From NCBI RefSeq assembly GCF_900618535.1, contig NZ_UYJA01000005.1:496001-560000 (forward strand): DNA of 64,000 bases. The letters are read 5' to 3'. Positions 1 to 7,511 of this stretch are shown piece after piece. The stretch comes from Pseudomonas bubulae. Lineage in GTDB: Bacteria; Pseudomonadota; Gammaproteobacteria; Pseudomonadales; Pseudomonadaceae. The first letter of the stretch is position 1, and each line of letters opens with the position of its first letter. The notes under the pieces are model-generated. The model did no database searches, was not told the DNA's origin, and saw only the letters and a list, made by a program, of their open reading frames with translations. The position numbers and the translations under genes are program-made.

Positions 1-1
1 C

Positions 2-400
2 GAAACCATCACCGCCCATCGTCGGGCGCTGGCCAAGCATTACTTTGAGTGCTTCGGGTCGGATTTTGAAGCGGAATACGGCGCGCAACTGCCGGTGGCG
101 GATTTCAACAACACCAACTGGCATCTGTTCCAGCTCGTGCTGCCTGAGCGCAAGGATGGTCAACCGGCGCGGGCGACCTTTATGAAAGAAATGCAGGCAT
201 TGGGCGTGGGCATCGGTTACCACTACCCGCCAATTCACTTGCTCAGCCTGTACCGCGCGCAGGGCTTTAAAGAAGGGATGTTCCCGGTGGCCGAACGTGT
301 CGGGCGCCTGATCGTATCATTGCCGATGTTTACGGCGATGACCAAGGCCGATGTAGAGCGTTCGGTGGCAGCGGTGAAAGCAGTTCTGCATAACGCCTGA
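2..400 (+). CDS. DegT/DnrJ/EryC1/StrS family aminotransferase, C-terminal part (truncated by window edge)
   Basis: The reading frame is open from base 2, so the gene begins left of the window; only about the last 132 residues are present. The tail has the features of PLP-dependent sugar aminotransferases of the DegT/StrS type: a segment with GIGYHYPPIH, then a Pro- and Phe-rich stretch reading SLPMFTAMT and a helical end containing DVERSVAAV. These enzymes usually transaminate nucleotide-activated keto-sugars for lipopolysaccharide or other surface glycans. The PLP-binding lysine lies upstream of the window, so activity cannot be judged. A REP palindrome follows the stop by 5 bases, and the next gene, gcvH, is convergent. 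The family call is fairly safe; the substrate is unknown. Confidence 0.75.
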   Translation, partial: ETITAHRRALAKHYFECFGSDFEAEYGAQLPVADFNNTNWHLFQLVLPERKDGQPARATFMKEMQALGVGIGYHYPPIHLLSLYRAQGFKEGMFPVAERVGRLIVSLPMFTAMTKADVERSVAAVKAVLHNA

Positions 401-405
401 CCTCC

Positions 406-460
406 CTGTGGGAGCGAGCCTGCTCGCAAAGCTTGTTCGCGAGCAGGCTCGCTCCCACAG
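406..460. repeat. REP palindrome (GAGCCTG variant)
   Basis: Two perfect 22-base inverted arms (406-427 and 439-460) are separated by 11 bases. The core is GTGGGAGCGAGCCTGCTCGC. This is a typical pseudomonad REP/BIME-like element in the gap between two convergent genes, where it could form a strong hairpin in either transcript. Confidence 0.9.
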
Positions 461-478
461 TTGAGAATCTTTTGCTCG

Positions 479-862
479 TTACTCGCCGATGGCAGCCTTG
501 TAGCCGGCAGCGTCCAGCAGTTTTTCCAGCTCGGCGGTGTTGCTTGGCTTGAGCTTGAAAATCCAGCTGGTGTACGGCTCGCTGTTCAGCGACTCAGGGC
601 TGTCAGCCAGCGCTTCATTGACGGCAATCACTTCGCCCGACACCGGCGAGTAGATGTCGGAAGCGGCTTTTACCGACTCCACAACACCCGCGGTATCGCC
701 AGCAGCGAACACTTTGCCAACTTCAGCCAGCTCAACAAACACCACATCCCCCAAGGCTTCCTGAGCGTGATCGCTGATGCCTACGGTTACCGTGCCATCT
801 GCTTCCAGACGGGCCCACTCGTGACTTTCAGCAAAGCGCAACTCGGCAGGGATCAGGCTCAT
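479..862 (-). CDS. gcvH: Glycine cleavage system H protein
   Basis: GcvH carries the lipoyl arm that shuttles the aminomethyl group between the P, T and L proteins of the glycine cleavage complex in the cytoplasm. The 127-residue product has the family fold markers: an N-terminal HEWARLE segment, a GDVVFVEL strand and the lipoylation site ESVKAAS with Lys65. The start at 862 is chosen because GAGGAC lies 7 bases upstream; an in-frame ATG five codons earlier has no such support. It lies 62 bases downstream of gcvT on the same strand and is probably co-transcribed. The expected third gene, gcvP, is not downstream; a REP and a convergent aminotransferase gene are there instead. Confidence 0.96.
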   Translation of the reverse strand: MSLIPAELRFAESHEWARLEADGTVTVGISDHAQEALGDVVFVELAEVGKVFAAGDTAGVVESVKAASDIYSPVSGEVIAVNEALADSPESLNSEPYTSWIFKLKPSNTAELEKLLDAAGYKAAIGE

Positions 863-924
863 ATTCAGTGTCCTCAAGTATAAATGTCAGCGGCATGCAC
901 TCTGTGCACGCCCGCCAGTAAACG

Positions 925-2007
925 TTAGATCAAGGCTTTGCCAAGACGAACAAAAGTCGGTTTGACTACGCGAACCGGGTACCACTTGCCACGAATCTCA
1001 ACCTCGGCACGGTCAGCCGTTGCCATCGGAACTCGCGCCAGAGCGATCGATTTGCTTAGCGTGGGAGAGAAACTACCACTGGTGATCTCTCCTTCGCCAA
1101 CATTGGCGATGCGAACCACCTGATGGGCGCGCAAAACACCCCGCTCTTCAAGCACCAAACCCACCAGTTTGAGCTGCACGCCACCGGCCTTTTCGGCCTC
1201 CAGCGCTTCGCGCCCCACGAACTTGCGTGAAGCAGGCTCCCAGGCAATGGTCCAGGCCATATTGGCGCAAAGGGGGGACACCGACAGGTGGATATCCTGC
1301 CCGTAGAGGTTCATGCCGGCTTCCAGGCGCAAGGTGTCGCGGGCGCCAAGGCCGATCGGTGAAATACCGGCGCCGACCAGATCGTTGAAAAAAGCCGGGG
1401 CCTGATCGGCCGGAAGCACGATTTCAAGGCCGTCTTCGCCGGTGTAGCCGGTGCGGGCAATAAACCAGTCGCCACAGCTCTGCCCTTCAAAGGGCTTGAG
1501 CTGCTGGATCAGTTGGGCACGGGCCTGGCTCACCAGTTCGGCGACCTTATGTCGCGCCTGTGGCCCCTGAATGGCCAGCAGGGCCAACTCTGGACGCTCC
1601 TGCAGTTGCACGTCATAGCCCTTAAGCTGAGCCTGCATCCAGGCCAGATCCTGATCGCGAGTGGCGGCGTTGACGATAAGCCGATAACCGCCAGGCATCA
1701 GGTAGACGATCATGTCGTCGACCACGCCGCCCTGCTCGTTGAGCATGGCGCTGTACAAGGCGCGACCGGGGGTGTTCAGTCGTTCGACATCGTTGGCCAG
1801 CAAATACTGCAACCATTGCTTGGCCTGAAGCCCGGTGATGTCGATCACGGTCATATGCGAGACATCAAAAACCCCACAGTCGCGGCGCACCTCATGGTGC
1901 TCCTCAACCTGCGAGCCGTAATGCAAAGGCATATCCCAACCGCCAAAATCGACCATCTTCGCGCCTAGGGCGAGATGCAGGTCATACAGAGGCGTACGCT
2001 GTCCCAT
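925..2007 (-). CDS. gcvT: Glycine cleavage system aminomethyltransferase (T protein)
   Basis: GcvT releases ammonia from the aminomethyl-lipoyl H protein and passes the one-carbon unit to tetrahydrofolate. The product is about 360 residues, the normal family length. It shows DFGGWDMPLHYG near residues 20-31, the folate-site segment GGVVDDM (Asp97/Asp98), and ARTGYTGEDG in the middle domain. The start at 2007 is preceded by a strong GAAGGAG site; the frame extends 21 codons further upstream but without support. gcvH follows on the same strand. No glycine riboswitch was recognised in the 153-base leader between this gene and the upstream iron permease gene, so control by the tandem glycine aptamer seems unlikely here. 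Confidence 0.96.
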   Translation of the reverse strand: MGQRTPLYDLHLALGAKMVDFGGWDMPLHYGSQVEEHHEVRRDCGVFDVSHMTVIDITGLQAKQWLQYLLANDVERLNTPGRALYSAMLNEQGGVVDDMIVYLMPGGYRLIVNAATRDQDLAWMQAQLKGYDVQLQERPELALLAIQGPQARHKVAELVSQARAQLIQQLKPFEGQSCGDWFIARTGYTGEDGLEIVLPADQAPAFFNDLVGAGISPIGLGARDTLRLEAGMNLYGQDIHLSVSPLCANMAWTIAWEPASRKFVGREALEAEKAGGVQLKLVGLVLEERGVLRAHQVVRIANVGEGEITSGSFSPTLSKSIALARVPMATADRAEVEIRGKWYPVRVVKPTFVRLGKALI

Positions 2008-2160
2008 GGGTTTCTCCTTCCGGGCTTGGCGAAGGTGCGGACAGGCTGCGGAGCATTTCAAGCCAAACAAGCGGCTTTTTTACATCACGCAGAAACCTGG
2101 CCTGACAGACAGACCGCACCGAATGCCGCGCATTGTAGCCGCATGCAGGAGGACTGACAC

Positions 2161-3777
2161 CTAACCGATGCGATGGGCCGAGCGTCGAATCAAACCGATG
2201 ACCGGTAACAAACCGACCAGTACCAGGGTCAAGGCCGGCAGCGAAGCCCGCGCCCACTCACCCTCGCTGGTCATCTCGAAGATGCGTACGGCCAGCGTAT
2301 CCCAGCCAAACGGGCGCATCAGCAAGGTCGCCGGCATCTCCTTGAGCACATCAACAAACACCAGCAGCGCAGCGCTCAAGGTGCCCGGCAGCAGTAATGG
2401 CAGATACACCTTGAAAAACAGTCGCGGGCCACTGACGCCCAAACTGCGGGCGGCTTCGGGCAAAGAGGGACGAATCCGCGCCAGGCTGTTTTCCAGCGGC
2501 CCATAGGCCACGGCAATAAATCGCACCAGATACGCCAGCAACAGGGCCGACAGGCTGCCCAGCAGCAACGGTTTGCCCGCACCGCCCAGCCACCCCGAAA
2601 CAGGGATCACCAGTTCGCGGTCCAGATAACTGAACGCCAGCATGATCGACACCGCCAGCACCGAACCCGGCAAGGCATAGCCCAGGTTCGCCAGGCTGAC
2701 CCCGGCACGGATAGCGGGGGTTGGCGCCTGGCGTCGGGCAAAGGCCAGCACCAGCGCCACGCTGACGGTAATCAGCGCCGCCATTGCCCCCAGATACAGG
2801 GTATGCACGATCAAACCGACATAACGCTCGTCCAGATCAAAGCGCCCGCGCTGCCAGAACCACACCACCAGTTGCAACATCGGGATCACGAATGCACAGG
2901 CAAACACCAGCAGACACCAGCCACTGGCCAGCCATGCCTTGGGCCCGCTCAGGTGGTAAAGGGCAGTGACCCGTGGTCGCTCGTTGCTGGCACGGCTGGC
3001 CCCCCTGGCGCGGCGCTCGCCGTAGAGCACCAGCATGACCACCAGCAACAGCAAACTGGCCAGTTGTGCTGCCGTCGACAGACTGAAAAAACCGTACCAG
3101 GTCTTGTAAATAGCCGTGGTGAAGGTGTCGAAGTTGAACACCGACACAGCACCGAAATCAGCCAGGGTTTCCATCAAGGCCAGCGCTACGCCGGCACCAA
3201 TTGCCGGGCGCGCCATCGGCAATGCCACGCGCCAGAATGCCTGCCACGGGCTTTGCCCCAGCACCCGTGCCGCTTCCATCAGGCCTTTGCCCTGGGCCAG
3301 AAACGCCGTGCGCGCCAGCAGGTAGACATAGGGGTAGAACACCAGAATCAGCACGGTGATCACCCCCCCGGTTGAGCGCACCCGAGGCAGCCGCAAGCCC
3401 ATGCCGAACCACTCGCGCAGCAGGGTCTGTATGGGCCCGGCGAAGTCCAGCAAGCCCACAAACACAAACGCCAGCACATAGGCGGGAATCGCAAACGGCA
3501 GCATCAACGCCCAGTCCAGCCAGCGCCTGCCAGGGAACTCACAGAGGCTGGTCAACCAGGCCAGGCTTACGCCCAACAGCGTGACGCCGATGCCCACACC
3601 GACGATCAGTGTAAGGGTGTTGCCCAGCAGGCGCGGCATCTGCGTGTCCCACAAGTGGCTCCAGATCTGGGCATCAATGCTTTGCCAGGACAGCAGCAAC
3701 ACGCTCAGCGGCAGCAGCACCAGGGCAGCAATGACAAAAACCAGCGGGTACCAGCGACGTTGGGCAGGATGGGCCAC
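2161..3777 (-). CDS. hitB: Ferric iron ABC transporter permease (HitB/FbpB type)
   Basis: This is a double-length inner-membrane permease with two fused halves, each with about six membrane segments and an EAA-type loop (EAARVLGQSPWQAFWRVALP in the first half, EAARSLGVSGPRLF in the second). That architecture is typical of FbpB/SfuB ferric iron importers. The frame is open to 3861, but the upstream part lies in a REP element, so I place the start at GTG 3777 (538 residues). The neighbouring hitA-type binding protein gene lies upstream on the same strand, separated by the REP. No ATPase gene is adjacent, so it must use one encoded elsewhere. The ferric substrate is inferred from the partner protein. 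Confidence 0.88.
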   Translation of the reverse strand: MAHPAQRRWYPLVFVIAALVLLPLSVLLLSWQSIDAQIWSHLWDTQMPRLLGNTLTLIVGVGIGVTLLGVSLAWLTSLCEFPGRRWLDWALMLPFAIPAYVLAFVFVGLLDFAGPIQTLLREWFGMGLRLPRVRSTGGVITVLILVFYPYVYLLARTAFLAQGKGLMEAARVLGQSPWQAFWRVALPMARPAIGAGVALALMETLADFGAVSVFNFDTFTTAIYKTWYGFFSLSTAAQLASLLLLVVMLVLYGERRARGASRASNERPRVTALYHLSGPKAWLASGWCLLVFACAFVIPMLQLVVWFWQRGRFDLDERYVGLIVHTLYLGAMAALITVSVALVLAFARRQAPTPAIRAGVSLANLGYALPGSVLAVSIMLAFSYLDRELVIPVSGWLGGAGKPLLLGSLSALLLAYLVRFIAVAYGPLENSLARIRPSLPEAARSLGVSGPRLFFKVYLPLLLPGTLSAALLVFVDVLKEMPATLLMRPFGWDTLAVRIFEMTSEGEWARASLPALTLVLVGLLPVIGLIRRSAHRIG

Positions 3778-3818
3778 GAAAAACTCTCGGAGGTGGATGG
3801 GACGACGTGAAAACAAAT

Positions 3819-3903
3819 GTGGGAGCGGGCTTGCTCGCGATGCAAACACCGCAGTTTCCAATGAAACCCCGGCGATGCTATCGCGAGCAAGCCCGCTCCC
3901 ACA
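3819..3903. repeat. REP pair inside the hitA-hitB intercistronic gap (GGGCTTG variant)
   Basis: The arm TGTGGGAGCGGGCTTGCTCG at 3819-3838 is repeated in inverse at 3884-3903, and both arms extend a few bases inward. The central spacer is about 38 bases. It lies between the hitA stop and the hitB start, so it is transcribed within the operon and can shape mRNA stability, as the malE-malF REP does in E. coli. Confidence 0.88.
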
Positions 3904-3923
3904 GGTATTACTTCAGATTTTGA

Positions 3924-4925
3924 TCAGTTCCAGCCAGCACGGTCCATCATGCGGATCGCTTCAGCCTGGCGCTTGCCTGCCACTTCAACCGGCAGTGCAT
4001 CGGCCTTGAAGCTACCCCAGCTCGCCACTTCCGCCGAAGGTGGAACGCTTGGGTTGGCCGGAAATTCCTGGTTTACGCCAGCGAAAATCGATTGGGCTTC
4101 AGGGGTGGTCATCCACTCCACCAATGCCTTGGCCGCTTCAGGATGCGGCGCGTACTTGGTCAGGCCAATACCCGACAAGTTGACGTGAACGCCACGATCC
4201 GCCTGGTTGGGCCAGAACAGCTTCACCGCCAGATCGGGCTTCTGCTTGTGCAGGCGACCGTAGTAGTAAGTGTTGACGATGCCCACGTCACATTGCCCGG
4301 CGTTGATGGCTTCAAGCACGGCGATGTCATCCGAGAACACGTCTGTGGACAGGTTGTTGACCCAGCCCTTGAGGATTTCTTCGGTTTTCTCGGCGCCATT
4401 CACTTCGATCATGGTGGCGGTCAGCGACTGGTTGTAAACCTTCTTGGCAGTGCGCAGACACAAGCGACCTTCCCAGTTCTTGTCGGCCAAAGCCTCATAG
4501 GTCGACAGTTCTTCTGGTTTAACCCGGTCCGTCGAATAGGCGATAGTCCGTGCGCGCAGGCTCAGACCAGTCCACTCGTGAGAAGAAGAGCGATATTGCG
4601 GCGGGATATTTTTGTCGATCACCTCGGAGGTGAACGGTTGCAGGATGCCCATTTGCTCAGCTTGCCAAAGGTTACCGGCATCCACGGTTAGCAACAGATC
4701 GGCGGTGGCGTTTTGCCCCTCGGCCTTGATGCGCTGCATCAGCGGCGCTTCCTTGTCGGTGATGAACTTGACCTTGACCCCGGTTTTCGCGGTGTAGGCA
4801 TCAAATACCGGTTTGATCAGTTCGTCGATACGCGAGGAGTAAACCACCACCTCATCGGCAGCAGAAACACCGCTCGCAAAAACGGTCAGGGCCAGGGCAG
4901 TCAGTAGACGCTTGCGTGCCAACAT
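3924..4925 (-). CDS. hitA: Ferric iron ABC transporter periplasmic binding protein (HitA/FbpA/FutA type)
   Basis: This 333-residue periplasmic solute-binding protein begins with a signal peptide (LLTALALTVFASGVSA, cleavage near residue 22) followed by VVVYSSR, the usual first strand of the iron-binding transferrin-like family. The tyrosine cluster NTYYYGR at residues 219-224, together with Tyr130, matches the tyrosines that coordinate Fe(III) in FbpA/FutA proteins. It would pick up ferric iron in the periplasm and hand it to the permease encoded downstream. The promoter gap (4926-5019) holds an imperfect Fur-like sequence. The family assignment is secure; the exact gene name varies among pseudomonads. 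Confidence 0.92.
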   Translation of the reverse strand: MLARKRLLTALALTVFASGVSAADEVVVYSSRIDELIKPVFDAYTAKTGVKVKFITDKEAPLMQRIKAEGQNATADLLLTVDAGNLWQAEQMGILQPFTSEVIDKNIPPQYRSSSHEWTGLSLRARTIAYSTDRVKPEELSTYEALADKNWEGRLCLRTAKKVYNQSLTATMIEVNGAEKTEEILKGWVNNLSTDVFSDDIAVLEAINAGQCDVGIVNTYYYGRLHKQKPDLAVKLFWPNQADRGVHVNLSGIGLTKYAPHPEAAKALVEWMTTPEAQSIFAGVNQEFPANPSVPPSAEVASWGSFKADALPVEVAGKRQAEAIRMMDRAGWN

Positions 4926-4959
4926 GAGGGGCGGTCTCTCTTAATGCGAATCGGGCGTA

Positions 4960-4978
4960 AATGGTAGTGAATCACATT
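4960..4978. promoter_or_regulatory. Candidate Fur-like operator upstream of hitA
   Basis: AATGGTAGTGAATCACATT matches 14 of 19 positions of the hexamer-array Fur pattern AATGATAATGATTATCATT by hand alignment. It is in the right place, about 35-53 bases upstream of hitA, an iron-uptake gene. The match is imperfect and no scoring matrix was run, so this is a suggestion only. Confidence 0.3.
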
Positions 4979-5019
4979 TGCCATCTCAACCTAACTCGCC
5001 CCGGAGGAGTTACCAGATG

Positions 5020-6243
5020 TTACGGCCTGGCCAACGGCGGCAGGTCGCCACTCAGGCCCAGTGCCTGACGCACAAACAAGGCCTTGGCCTCGGGCATTTT
5101 ATCCACCCATTTCAAACCGGTGTTGCGCAACAGGCGGGCGGTCAGGGAGTCGGCCTGGAACAAGCGTTCAAAGCCCTCCATCGCCGCCATCAGCGCCAGG
5201 TTGTGGGGCATGCGCCGCCGCTCGAAACGGCTCAGCACACGCACATCCGCCAAACGTTCCCCACGGTCCACCGCGTGCATCAGCACATCGGCCAGCACTG
5301 CTGCATCTAGGAAGCCCAGGTTCACGCCCTGCCCGGCCAGCGGGTGGATGGTGTGCGCCGCATCACCGATCAACGCCAGGCCTTCGGCGACATAGCGTTT
5401 GGCATGGCGCTGGCGCAGTGGCACGCATACCCGTGGATCGGCACTCAGCACACTGCCAAGACGACCTTCAAAAGCCAGCTCCAGCTCACGACTGAACGCT
5501 GCGTCATCCAGCGTCATCAGGTATTGGGCTTGTTCGGGGGTGGTCGACCATACGATCGAGCACCAGTCCTGCTGACCGTCACGCTCGAGCGGCAAGAATG
5601 CCAGCGGCCCTTGGTCGGTAAAACGCTGCCAGGCGGTCTGCTGGTGCGGTTCTGCACACCGTACGCTGGTGACGATAGCGTGGTGCTGGTAATCCCACTC
5701 ACGGGTTTCACAGCCGGTGAGGCGACGTACGGCCGAGTTGGCGCCATCAGCGGCAATCACCAGCGGCGCCCGCAAGGTGCGGCCATCGGCCAGGGTCAGC
5801 AGCCAGTCGTCGCCGGAACGGCGCATCTGCTCCAGGCGTGAATTGGCCAGCATTTCAATACAACTGCCCTGCAGGCACTCCAGCAGTGCGTCCTGCACCA
5901 CACGGTTCTCGACGATATGGCCCAGCACGTCCGCATGCACGCTGGCTGCCGAAAAGTGGATCTGCCCGGTGCCACTGCCATCCCACACGTGCATATGCGA
6001 GTACGGGCTGGCACGGCGGTGGATGATGCCGTCCCAGGCGCCCAGACGCTGCAAAATGCGCTGGCTGGCCGCCGACAGGGCACTGACCCGAGGCTCGAAC
6101 GGCGCTTCGCTGGCAAACGGCTTGACGCTCAGCGGGCCACCGTCGAGCAGCAGGATTTTCAGCCCGCTGTCCTTGAGCGCCAGCGCCAGTGCGCTTCCGA
6201 CCATTCCGGCCCCAACAATCAGCAGATCTGCGCGCATTTCCAT
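5020..6243 (-). CDS. ubiI: FAD-dependent ubiquinone hydroxylase, UbiI/VisC-like
   Basis: A 407-residue class A flavoprotein monooxygenase of the UbiH/COQ6 family. It has the FAD dinucleotide fold LLIVGAGMVGSALALAL near the N terminus, the second nucleotide motif around VIAADGANSAVRRLTG, and the flavin-binding motif GDAAHTIHPLAGQGVNLG. Enzymes of this family hydroxylate the ring of ubiquinone intermediates (C5 for UbiI, C6 for UbiH). It is the last gene of a UPF0149-pepP-ubiH-ubiI cluster, the same order as ygfB-pepP-ubiH-visC in E. coli, which is why I choose UbiI over UbiF. An 80-base gap separates it from ubiH. Positional specificity (C5 or C6) cannot be read directly from the sequence. Confidence 0.88.
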   Translation of the reverse strand: MEMRADLLIVGAGMVGSALALALKDSGLKILLLDGGPLSVKPFASEAPFEPRVSALSAASQRILQRLGAWDGIIHRRASPYSHMHVWDGSGTGQIHFSAASVHADVLGHIVENRVVQDALLECLQGSCIEMLANSRLEQMRRSGDDWLLTLADGRTLRAPLVIAADGANSAVRRLTGCETREWDYQHHAIVTSVRCAEPHQQTAWQRFTDQGPLAFLPLERDGQQDWCSIVWSTTPEQAQYLMTLDDAAFSRELELAFEGRLGSVLSADPRVCVPLRQRHAKRYVAEGLALIGDAAHTIHPLAGQGVNLGFLDAAVLADVLMHAVDRGERLADVRVLSRFERRRMPHNLALMAAMEGFERLFQADSLTARLLRNTGLKWVDKMPEAKALFVRQALGLSGDLPPLARP

Positions 6244-6323
6244 GCTTTAAGCCTGTCTCGCTAGCGGCGTACGCCGCACCTGAAAAAATGGATCGACACG
6301 GGGCAAGCTCGCCCCGGTAGTCA

Positions 6324-7511
6324 TCAACTGTCTGCGCGGGTGCCCAGGCCCATTGCCTGACGGGCAAACCAGCGCTTGGCCGGTGGCAACAGGTCAAGGC
6401 CTAGAAGGCCCAGGTTGCGACCAAAGGACACCAGTGGCTGCTCACTGCCAAACACCCGCGTCACCTTGTCGGAGAAGCCGATGGTCAGTTGCTGGTCGAG
6501 TTGCTGCGCCTGTTGATAACTCAGCAGGGTGGCGAAATCCCCGGGTTGCTTGTCACTGCCCAACAAGGCATCGGCCAGCGCCCGGGCATCGCGCAGGGAC
6601 AGGTTGAAACCCTGTCCGGCAATCGGGTGCAGGCTGTGGGCCGCATTGCCCAGCACCGCCAGATGAGGACGTACCTGCTCCTGCGCTTCAATCAGCGTCA
6701 AAGGATACAGGTGCCGCGCGCCCACTTGTTTGAGGGTGCCCAGACGATAGCCAAATACGCCCTGCAACTCGCTGAGAAAGCTGCGCTCATCCAGGGCTGC
6801 CAGACGCTGCGCGTCCATCCCCAAACGCGTCCACACCAGCGCGCAGCGGTTGTCAGGCAATGGCAGCAGAGCCATCGGGCCTTCTTCGGTAAAACGTTCG
6901 AACGCCATGCCAGCATGGGGCTGGCTCGGCGTGATATTGGCTATCAGCGCGCTCTGGTTGTAGGGCTGCTGACGCACATGGATGCCCAGTTTCTCGCGCA
7001 ACCCCGAACGCCCACCATCAGCCAGGACGGCGAGATCGCAGTCCAGCGTGGTTTCGTCGTTGAGGGTCAGGCGATAGCCATCATCCAGCGGTTGCATGTG
7101 GATAACTTCAGCCGGGCAACGCCAGCTGATCACGTCCGGGTCCAGGCTTTTCCACAGGCACTGGCCCAGCCAGGCGTTTTCGACCACATACCCCAGCGCC
7201 GGAACGCCTTCTTCACTGGCCGACAAGCGAGCCGTCGAGAAGCGCCCGCGGTCGGATACATGAATATCCTTGATCGGCTCACCGCGTTCAGAAATAGCCT
7301 GCCACAGGCCCAAGTGTTCATAGATCAGCCGGGCACCATAGCTGAGCGCCGAAGAGCGGGCATCGTAGCTTGGCTGATAGGCGTTGCCGGGGGCGAACGG
7401 CTCGATCAATACGATTTTCCAGCCACGGGCCCTGGCCCCGGCCTGCAACGCCAGCGCCAGGCTCGCCCCCACCAGACCGCCACCGATGATGGCCAGATTG
7501 ACGCGGCTCAT
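6324..7511 (-). CDS. ubiH: 2-octaprenyl-6-methoxyphenyl hydroxylase
   Basis: The second FAD monooxygenase of the pair, 395 residues, has NLAIIGGGLVGASLALAL at the N terminus and GNAAHSLHPIAGQGFNLSLRDA in the C-terminal half. The Asn in place of Asp in the GDAAH motif is typical of UbiH as opposed to UbiI. It acts in aerobic ubiquinone biosynthesis at the inner membrane, probably within the Ubi complex. Its ATG overlaps the stop of pepP by four bases, so translation is likely coupled. The ubiI-like gene lies downstream with an 80-base gap. Length and order match the usual gammaproteobacterial arrangement. Confidence 0.92.
   Translation of the reverse strand: MSRVNLAIIGGGLVGASLALALQAGARARGWKIVLIEPFAPGNAYQPSYDARSSALSYGARLIYEHLGLWQAISERGEPIKDIHVSDRGRFSTARLSASEEGVPALGYVVENAWLGQCLWKSLDPDVISWRCPAEVIHMQPLDDGYRLTLNDETTLDCDLAVLADGGRSGLREKLGIHVRQQPYNQSALIANITPSQPHAGMAFERFTEEGPMALLPLPDNRCALVWTRLGMDAQRLAALDERSFLSELQGVFGYRLGTLKQVGARHLYPLTLIEAQEQVRPHLAVLGNAAHSLHPIAGQGFNLSLRDARALADALLGSDKQPGDFATLLSYQQAQQLDQQLTIGFSDKVTRVFGSEQPLVSFGRNLGLLGLDLLPPAKRWFARQAMGLGTRADS

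Noticed and set aside
2008..2160. Possible glycine riboswitch before gcvT
   Set aside because: No tandem aptamer core sequences were recognised, and the gap is short.
3778..3861. N-terminal extension of the hitB frame
   Set aside because: The extra 28 codons run into the REP element; a GTG start at 3777 gives the expected cytoplasmic N terminus.
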